NCBI RefSeq assembly: GCF_023499255.1
Contig: NZ_CP092183.1
Span: forward strand, 627,501-691,500
Source: Couchioplanes caeruleus
GTDB lineage: Bacteria > Actinomycetota > Actinomycetes > Mycobacteriales > Micromonosporaceae
DNA length: 64,000 bases
Direction of reading: 5' to 3'
The notes under the pieces are model-generated. The model was not told the DNA's origin. It made no database searches and saw only the letters and a list, made by a program, of their open reading frames with translations. Shown in pieces: positions 58,592 to 64,000 of the stretch. Made by a program: the position numbers and the translations under genes. Every line of letters starts with the position of its first letter. The first letter of the stretch is position 1.

Positions 58592-59674
58592 TCAGGACAG
58601 CCGGTTGCGGCGGGCGAGCAGCTTCGCTGCGATGGTCAGGAGCAGGACGAGGGCGACCAGCGTCAGCGCCGCCGTCCAGGCGCGGTCCGGCGCGTACTTC
58701 GAGGCGTCGCCGGCCTGCTGGTAGACGAAGAGCGACAGCGACGACTGGTTGCCGTTGAACGGGTCCATGTTGATCGCGGCGGCACCGCCGGCCACGAGCA
58801 GCACGGGCGCGGTCTCGCCGGCCGCGCGGGCCACGGCGAGCATGATGCCGGTGACGATGCCGGGCAGGGCGGTCGGCAGGACCACCTTCAGGATCGTCTT
58901 CCACTGCGGTACGCCCAGCGCGTACGCACCCTCGCGCAGCGGGCCGGGCACGAGCCGCAGCATCTCCTCGGTGGACCGTACGATCGTCGGCAGCATCAGC
59001 ACCGTGAGGGCCAGCGACGCGGCGAATCCGGAGAACCGGGGCGTGCCGTCGTTGAACCACGGGCTGACGATGAGCACCCAGAACGCCAGCACGAACAGGC
59101 CGGCCACGATCGACGGGATGCCCGTCATGACGTCGACGAAGAAGCGGACCGTCAGGGCGAACTTGCCGCGGCCGTACTCGACGAGGTAGATCGCGCCCAG
59201 CACGCCCAGCGGCACCGCCATCAGCGTGGCGAGCCCGACCTGCTCCAGCGTGCCGACGATCGCGTGGTACGCCCCGCCGTTCGGGTCGCGCGCGCCGATG
59301 TTGTTCATCGAGCTGCCGAAGAAGTCGCCGTCGAGGCGGGCGGCGCCCTTCGAGACCAGCGTCCAGACGACCGACGCCAGCGGCAGGATCGCCAGCACGC
59401 AGGCGGAGTAGATGGCCGTGCGCCACATGCGGTTGCGCGCCGACCGGCGGCCCTCGACCCGGCTCGCGCCGACGTAGAGGCCGACGAGATACAGGGCCGC
59501 GCCGAGGACGAGGACGAGCACCCAGTTGCCGATGCCGAAGCCGTACACGACGGCGGCGGACAGCAGCAGGGCGACGACGGCGATGCCCAGGTCGGCGGCG
59601 ACCGGCAGCTTGCGGGACCGGATGTGGTCCGGCGTCATCACGACGCCCGGCGTTTCTCTTTCCAGCAGACTCAT
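58592..59674 (-). CDS. pstA: Phosphate ABC transporter permease PstA
   Basis: A 360-residue membrane subunit with an N-terminal extension and extra spans before the core. It then has the PstA core GGAYHAIVGTLEQVGLATLMAVPLGVLGAIYLVEYG, DVMTGIPSIVAGLFVLAF and the EAA-like loop EGAYALGVPQWKTILKVVLPTALPGI. ATG 59674 shares ATGA with the stop of the repeat ORF upstream; a GGAG lies 7 bases before it. An in-frame extension through the repeats is open but has no start logic. It pairs with PstC. Confidence 0.93.
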   Translation of the reverse strand: MSLLERETPGVVMTPDHIRSRKLPVAADLGIAVVALLLSAAVVYGFGIGNWVLVLVLGAALYLVGLYVGASRVEGRRSARNRMWRTAIYSACVLAILPLASVVWTLVSKGAARLDGDFFGSSMNNIGARDPNGGAYHAIVGTLEQVGLATLMAVPLGVLGAIYLVEYGRGKFALTVRFFVDVMTGIPSIVAGLFVLAFWVLIVSPWFNDGTPRFSGFAASLALTVLMLPTIVRSTEEMLRLVPGPLREGAYALGVPQWKTILKVVLPTALPGIVTGIMLAVARAAGETAPVLLVAGGAAAINMDPFNGNQSSLSLFVYQQAGDASKYAPDRAWTAALTLVALVLLLTIAAKLLARRNRLS

Positions 59675-59940
59675 ACTGTGCTCCACTTCGGCATGCCGGC
59701 CTGGCCCTGCACTCGCATGCTGGCTTCGGTGCAGGCCGTCATGCTGGGCTTGTTGGGCATGCCGGCCTGGCCCTGCACTCGCATGCTGGCTTCGGTGCAG
59801 GCCGTCATGCTGGGCTTGTTGGGCATGCCGGCCTGGCCCTGCACTCGCACGCTGGCTTCGGTGCAGGCCGTCATGCTGGGCTTGTTGGGCATGCCGGCCT
59901 GGCCCTGCACTCGCACGCTGGCTTCGGTGCAGGCCGTCAT
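59671..59940 (-). CDS. Repeat-built 89-residue ORF between pstC and pstA
   Basis: An ATG at 59940 shares ATGA with the pstC stop; the frame runs 89 codons and ends in TGA that shares ATGA with the pstA start. It consists of four copies of a 22-residue unit, MTACTEASVRVQGQAGM plus PNKPS, each opening with Met; the last ends MPKWSTV. There is no membrane segment or signal. The unit has no stop in several frames, so openness alone proves nothing; the coupled junctions at both ends are the argument for translation. It resembles no protein I know. Function is not inferred. Confidence 0.45.
   Translation of the reverse strand: MTACTEASVRVQGQAGMPNKPSMTACTEASVRVQGQAGMPNKPSMTACTEASMRVQGQAGMPNKPSMTACTEASMRVQGQAGMPKWSTV
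59693..59940 (-). repeat. Tandem 66-bp repeat array between pstC and pstA
   Basis: Copies start at 59693, 59759, 59825 and 59891 on the plus-strand coordinate. The first three are 66 bp and the fourth is 50 bp. The first two share CGCATGCTGG and the last two CGCACGCTGG; otherwise they are identical, so the expansion is recent. The pstC stop lies in the 50-bp copy. Confidence 0.95.
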
Positions 59941-61022
59941 GCCGCACTGTCCCGGAACTCGCGGCGGCGGTAGATGATCGCCCGCGCGGCCATGTTGACG
60001 ACCAGGGTGATGGCGAACAGCAGCAGGCCGGAGGCGATCAGCGCGCCGCGGCCGGTGGCGTTGGCCTCGCCGAAGGTGTTGGCGATGTTCGCGGCGATCG
60101 AGTTGCCGCCGCTCTGAATCAGGTTGAACGAGATCACGAAGGTGGTGCCCAGGGTCAGGGCCAGGGCGATGGTCTCGCCGAGCGCGCGGCCCAGGCCGAG
60201 CATGACCGCGGCGAGGACACCGGGCTTGCCGTACGGCAGCACCGCCGTGCGGATCATCTCCCACTTCGTGGCGCCCAGCGCGAGGGCCGCCTCCTCGTTC
60301 ATCCCGGGCGTCTGTTGGAACACCTCGCGCGACAGCGAGGTGACGATCGGCAGCACCATGATCGCCAGGACCAGGCTGCCCAGCAGGATCGACCGGCCGA
60401 ACGGCCCGTCCCCGCCGAAGATCGGCAGCCACCCGAAGTACTCGTTGAGCCAGACCGAGAAGCTCTTCACCGGCTGGGAGAAGACGTCGCGGCCCCACAG
60501 GCCGAAGACCACGCTGGGTACGGCCGCGAGCAGGTCGATGACGAAGCCGAGCGGCGTGGCCAGCCGCTTCGGCGCGTAGTGGGACAGGAAGAGCGCGATG
60601 CCCAGGGCGATGGGTACCGCGACGATCAGCGCGATGACCGAGGTCAGGAGGGTGCCGAAGGCGAGGGCGGCGATGCCGAACCGCGGCTGTGTCTCGTTCG
60701 GGAACCAGGCCTTGTAGGTCAGGAAGTTCTCGGTGTTCGCGTTCAGCGCGGGCACTGCCTTCGAGATCAGGAAGATCGCGATGGCCACGATGATGACGAG
60801 CACCATCGCGCCGGCCGCTGTGCTGAGCCCGCGGAAGCCGGTCTCCATGGAGAACCGGGCCTTCGTGGGCAGCGCGCCCCCGCCGCCGAGCGGCGGGCGG
60901 GTACCGAGGCGGTCATCGGGAGGGATCGGCGACACGCCGTTGCCGGCGGACCCGGTGTGACGTGCTGTCACACCCGGTCCACCGGCGCTGGTGCTCGCCG
61001 AGCGGGAGGGATAGTCGCCCAT
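59937..61022 (-). CDS. pstC: Phosphate ABC transporter permease PstC
   Basis: A 361-residue membrane subunit. A Pro/Gly-rich cytoplasmic N-terminus (about 1-60) precedes six spans with PstC hallmarks FGTLLTSVIALIVAVPIALGIALFLSHYAP, LLAAVPSVVFGLWG and the EAA-like loop NEEAALALGATKWEMIRTAVLPYGKPGVLAAVMLGLGRALGET. It forms the pore with PstA. The stop is inside the 66-bp repeat array and overlaps the start of the repeat ORF. The gene follows pstS after 53 bases. Confidence 0.95.
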   Translation of the reverse strand: MGDYPSRSASTSAGGPGVTARHTGSAGNGVSPIPPDDRLGTRPPLGGGGALPTKARFSMETGFRGLSTAAGAMVLVIIVAIAIFLISKAVPALNANTENFLTYKAWFPNETQPRFGIAALAFGTLLTSVIALIVAVPIALGIALFLSHYAPKRLATPLGFVIDLLAAVPSVVFGLWGRDVFSQPVKSFSVWLNEYFGWLPIFGGDGPFGRSILLGSLVLAIMVLPIVTSLSREVFQQTPGMNEEAALALGATKWEMIRTAVLPYGKPGVLAAVMLGLGRALGETIALALTLGTTFVISFNLIQSGGNSIAANIANTFGEANATGRGALIASGLLLFAITLVVNMAARAIIYRRREFRDSAA

Positions 61023-61075
61023 TCGCTCGCTCGCTGTCGTCTAGAAGGGGGGATCGTGCGGTCGGGTACGCCGCG

Positions 61076-62167
61076 TCAGGAGATCTTCGCGACCGAGGCC
61101 GCGACCTTGCTCCGGACCGACTCGGGCAGCGGGGCGTAGCCCAGCTCGCCCAGCGCCGACTGGCCGCCGGTGCTCGAGGTGTAGGTCAGGAAACCCTTGA
61201 TCGCCGCGGCCTTCGCGCTGCCCTTGCTGCAGGCGATCTCGTACGTGACCAGAACGATCGGGTACGCGCCGGCCTCGGTGGTGGCGTAGTCGATGTCGAG
61301 CGCGACGTCGTCGCCGGCGCCCTTGACCTTGGCGCCCGCGATGGTCTTGCCGGCGCTCTCGCCGGTCAGCTCGGTGAACTCACCCGCGCCGTTCTTGATC
61401 TTCGCCTTCTTGAGGTCGCTGTTCTCGGCGAAGGAGAGCTCGACGTAGGCGATCGTGCCGGCGGTGCTCTTCACCAGGGAGGCGACGCCGTCGGACTTGT
61501 TGGCGCCGGTGCCGCCCGGGGCCTTCCACGCCTTGGCGTGGTCGTACGACCAGTCGCTGGCGGCGGTCTTGCTCAGGTACTTGGTGAAGTTGTCGGTCGT
61601 GCCGGACTCGTCCGAGCGGTGCACGGCCTGGATCGCGGCGTCCGGCAGCTTCGCGCCCGAGTTCTCGGCGGCGATGGCCGGGTCGTTCCACTTCTTGATC
61701 TTGCCCGAGAAGATCTTCGCCAGCGTCGGGGCGGAGAACTGGAGGTTGTCCGCGCCGTCGACGTTGTAGACGATCGCGATCGGGCCGACCACCATCGGGA
61801 GGTTGAGCGCCTGGCCGCCGGGGCACTTGGCGTTCGCCTGCGGCTGCTCCTCCTCCTTGAGGGCCGAGTCCGAACCGACGAAGTCGGCGGTGCCGGCGAT
61901 GAACGCCTGGATGCCCGCGCCGGAACCGGTCGACTCGTAGCCGATCTGGGCGCCCGAGCACTGGCCCTGGTACGTCTTGATCCACTCGTCCATCACGTTC
62001 TTCTGCGCGGACGAGCCCTGCGCGGTCAGCTGGCCCGTGGCGCAACTGCCGCTCGCGGCGGAGGCGCCACCGGCGGCGGGCGAGTCGGTGTTGTCAGAGC
62101 CGCACGCGGTCAGCGCGAAGGCGGCGGTCATCGCAATGCCGGCAACGTAGTACCGCTGGAGCTTCAC
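61076..62167 (-). CDS. pstS: Phosphate-binding lipoprotein PstS
   Basis: A 363-residue substrate-binding protein. A lipoprotein signal ends in the lipobox ALTAC (Cys about 22), then comes the PstS fold. Phosphate-contacting loops are visible as TAQGSSAQKNVMDEW, GYESTGSGAGIQAFIAGTADFVGSDSAL, HRSDESGTTDNFTKYL and APGGTGANKSDGVA. It captures phosphate outside the membrane for PstCAB. It is the first gene of the operon and lies behind a PHO box. Confidence 0.96.
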   Translation of the reverse strand: MKLQRYYVAGIAMTAAFALTACGSDNTDSPAAGGASAASGSCATGQLTAQGSSAQKNVMDEWIKTYQGQCSGAQIGYESTGSGAGIQAFIAGTADFVGSDSALKEEEQPQANAKCPGGQALNLPMVVGPIAIVYNVDGADNLQFSAPTLAKIFSGKIKKWNDPAIAAENSGAKLPDAAIQAVHRSDESGTTDNFTKYLSKTAASDWSYDHAKAWKAPGGTGANKSDGVASLVKSTAGTIAYVELSFAENSDLKKAKIKNGAGEFTELTGESAGKTIAGAKVKGAGDDVALDIDYATTEAGAYPIVLVTYEIACSKGSAKAAAIKGFLTYTSSTGGQSALGELGYAPLPESVRSKVAASVAKIS

Positions 62168-62253
62168 GGTTTTCCCTTCGAATGATCTGCATCCCCGGGC
62201 TCCGAGGTCCCGGCCGGCCGAACTCTCATCGGCACACCCGGAAAGCTAGGAGT

Positions 62254-62297
62254 GCCAGGTGACCGGCTTCCCGGGGCTACATGAACGAAGGGTGAAC
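62254..62297 (-). promoter_or_regulatory. PHO box of the pst operon: four 11-bp units
   Basis: Minus-strand units: GTTCACCCTTC (62287-62297), GTTCATGTAGC (62276-62286), a degenerate CCCGGGAAGCC (62265-62275), GGTCACCTGGC (62254-62264). The exact 11-base phase matches PhoP sites. A TAGCTT -10 (62243-62248) follows, so the box overlaps the -35, as expected for PhoP activation. Confidence 0.85.
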
Positions 62298-62439
62298 GGT
62301 TCGGCCCCTGCTCGTTTCCTTTGGCTGAGGAGGGGTTGTCCGTTGAGTGAACCGAGGGGCGACTGGGCGGAATGTCCGTCAGTATCCGTTAACCTGCGCC
62401 ACCCCGGCGTGGTGCGCGCCACTGTGCGCGGCCGCCGAA

Positions 62440-62460
62440 ATAGCTGCATAATACAGCTAT
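62440..62460. promoter_or_regulatory. MarR/TetR-like operator over the MFS-UspA promoter
   Basis: ATAGCTG-N7-CAGCTAT, perfect 7-bp arms around CATAATA, an AT-rich island in GC-rich DNA. The spacer holds a CATAAT -10, and the site ends 25 bases before the ATG. No regulator gene of this kind lies in the window. The remaining 62298-62439 shows nothing else. Confidence 0.65.
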
Positions 62461-62485
62461 AACCATCACCCCGGGAGACCGCTCC

Positions 62486-64000
62486 ATGACCGCACCGCAC
62501 GGCCACAAGCCCGCCACCAATCCGTTCAAGCAGCCCCGAGCCGTCTGGGCGGTGGCGTTCGCCTGCGTCATCTCGTTCATGGGCATCGGGCTCGTCGACC
62601 CGATCCTGCCCGCCCTGGCGAAGGACCTGCACGCCTCGCCGAGCCAGGTCTCCCTGCTGTTCACCAGCTACCTGGTGGTGACGGCGGTCGCGATGCTCGT
62701 GGCCGGTGCCGTCGCCAGCCGGATCGGCCCCAAGCGCACCCTCGTCGTCGGCCTGGCGATCATCGTCGTCTTCGCCGCGCTGGCCGGCACCTCCGACACC
62801 GTCGGGCAGATCGTCGGCTTCCGGGCCGGCTGGGGGCTCGGCAACGCGCTGTTCATCGCCACCAGCCTCGCGGTCATCGTGGCGTCGGCGACCAGCGGCT
62901 TCGCCGGCGCGATCATCCTCTACGAGACCGCACTCGGCCTCGGCATCGCGGTCGGCCCGCTGCTCGGCGGGGAGCTCGGCAGCATCAGCTGGCGCGGCCC
63001 GTTCTTCGGCGTCGCGGTGCTGATGGCGATCGCGATGGTCGCCACGATCGCCTTCGTCCCGGCGCTGCCCAAGCCGGCCCGGCCCACGTCGGTGGCCGCC
63101 CCGCTCAAGGCGCTGCGCCACCGCGGCCTGCTCACCATGGGCATCATGGCGCTGCTCTACAACTGGGGCTTCTTCACGATGCTCGGCTACGCGCCGTACC
63201 CGATGGAGCTGGACGCCCACAAGCTCGGGCTCGTCTTCACCGGCTGGGGCCTGCTGGTCGCCATCTTCAGCGTGTTCGTCGCGCCGCGGCTGCAGGCGCG
63301 CTTCGGCACCGCCCCGGTCCTGTACGCCAACATGGCCGCGCTCGCCGTCGTCATGGTGGTGATCGCGGCCGGCGTGAGCACCCCGTCCACCGTCATCGCC
63401 GCGGTGATCGTCAGCGGCGCGTTCATCGGCATCAACAACACCCTCACCACCCAGGCGGTCATGCTGGTCGCGCCGGTCGAGCGCCCGGTGGCCTCGTCGG
63501 CGTACGGCTTCGTCCGCTTCATCGGCGGCGGGCTGGCGCCATACGCGGCCGGCAAGCTGGCCGACGCCTTCGACCTCAGCGTCCCGTTCTACGTCGGCGG
63601 CATCGCGTTCCTGCTGGCGATCCCGGTGCTCGCGACCGGCCACAAGCTCGTCGCCGCCGCCGAGTCCGGCGAGGCCGAGCCGGTGCCCTCGGCGCTCGAG
63701 CCGGTCGGCGCCGCCACGACCGCCGGCAGCCGCCCGGTCGTCGTCGCCGTCGGCGCCACCCCGGACGCCGCGGGGATCGTCGACGCGGCCGCCGCCATCG
63801 CCCGCGACCAGGGCAGCCCGCTGGAGGTCGTCCGGGTCCGCGAGACCGTGGTGATCGAGGAGCTCGCCATCGAGCCCGAGGACGCGGAGGACGCCCGCGC
63901 GGCGGTCCGCGCGCACCTCGACCGGCTCGCCGGGCTGGGCATCGCCGCCACCGGGCTCGTGCTGACCAGCGTCGGCGACCACGCGGCGGCCGGCCGGGTG
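62486..64000 (+). CDS. MFS transporter fused to a UspA-like domain (runs off the end)
   Basis: The frame is open from ATG 62486 (GGGAG upstream) to the last base: 505 codons without a stop, so the 3' end lies outside. Residues 20-395 are a 12-span MFS exporter: FMGIGLVDPILPALAKDL, the motif-A-like SRIGPKRTLVVGLAI and the motif-C-like LYETALGLGIAVGPLLGGELG. After a short linker, about residue 415 onward reads as a universal-stress-protein domain (VVVAVGATPDAAGIVDAAAAIARDQGSPLEVVRVRE), cut off by the window. Drug or metabolite efflux modulated by a cytoplasmic Usp domain is an inference. Confidence 0.85.
   Translation, partial: MTAPHGHKPATNPFKQPRAVWAVAFACVISFMGIGLVDPILPALAKDLHASPSQVSLLFTSYLVVTAVAMLVAGAVASRIGPKRTLVVGLAIIVVFAALAGTSDTVGQIVGFRAGWGLGNALFIATSLAVIVASATSGFAGAIILYETALGLGIAVGPLLGGELGSISWRGPFFGVAVLMAIAMVATIAFVPALPKPARPTSVAAPLKALRHRGLLTMGIMALLYNWGFFTMLGYAPYPMELDAHKLGLVFTGWGLLVAIFSVFVAPRLQARFGTAPVLYANMAALAVVMVVIAAGVSTPSTVIAAVIVSGAFIGINNTLTTQAVMLVAPVERPVASSAYGFVRFIGGGLAPYAAGKLADAFDLSVPFYVGGIAFLLAIPVLATGHKLVAAAESGEAEPVPSALEPVGAATTAGSRPVVVAVGATPDAAGIVDAAAAIARDQGSPLEVVRVRETVVIEELAIEPEDAEDARAAVRAHLDRLAGLGIAATGLVLTSVGDHAAAGRV

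Noticed and set aside
59693..59940. CRISPR array or insertion-sequence remnant
   Set aside because: There is direct head-to-tail repetition without spacers, no terminal inverted repeats and no transposase fragment.
58592..59947. PstA extended N-terminally through the repeats to 451 residues
   Set aside because: The extension is His/Gln/Arg-rich repeat with no signal or span, and PstA starts well at 59674 with a GGAG site.

Overview
The window is high-GC DNA from an actinobacterium. A filamentous, probably Micromonosporaceae-like (Actinoplanes-type) host is suggested by the cysS-rlmB pair, a stand-alone groEL with two CIRCE boxes, an orphan MsiK-type sugar ATPase, DUF4032, DUF3263 and MSMEG_6728-type proteins, an ECF41 sigma factor, PHO boxes of 11-bp repeats, and many genes that seem to start leaderless (TANNNT, 6-7 bp, then RTG). 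The genus is an inference. There is no prophage, integrase, transposase, CRISPR array or large biosynthetic cluster. It reads as chromosomal core with lineage-specific genes between.

Layout. 0-6 kb: a deleted AfsR/SARP regulator relic abutting fumC, a secreted subtilisin, cysS and an rRNA methyltransferase. 6-14.7 kb: a membrane Hsp70/beta-propeller fusion, msiK, tRNA-Thr(UGU), a GNAT enzyme, an RCK-type channel with an unusual filter and a DUF4032 kinase-like protein. 14.7-21 kb: a secreted trypsin-like protease, a PAP2 phosphatase, and an amino-sugar operon (SIS isomerase, ROK kinase, nagA) divergent from a DeoR regulator. 21-30 kb: two ABC-2 exporter units, one with its ATPase fused to an extracellular S15/CocE-like hydrolase, and a CDC48-like AAA ATPase whose first ATPase domain looks dead. 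30-38 kb: thrC behind a SAM riboswitch, a repeat-tailed HExxH protein, a GNAT enzyme and a 1223-residue GT2/TagF-type glycopolymer synthase. 38-44 kb: groEL, an MFS exporter divergent from an HxlR-peroxiredoxin fusion, glpD, DUF4031 and an HD hydrolase. 44-54 kb: a 29-codon leader ORF with a FUSC exporter, a PrsW protease, a GroES paralogue, an AI-2E transporter, a DinG helicase, DUF402 and ECF41. 54-64 kb: phosphate uptake (DUF47-pit and pstS-pstC-pstA-pstB), an oxidoreductase, a NUDIX hydrolase and an MFS-UspA fusion that runs off the end.

Phosphate is the clearest theme. Both the low-affinity Pit system and the high-affinity Pst system have PHO-box arrays, so one PhoP-type regulator probably controls both. 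Between pstC and pstA lies an 89-codon ORF built from four tandem 66-bp units and joined to both neighbours by ATGA overlaps. It is the most unusual object here. Other minisatellites of 15, 26, 40 and 66 bp also sit at or just past gene ends.
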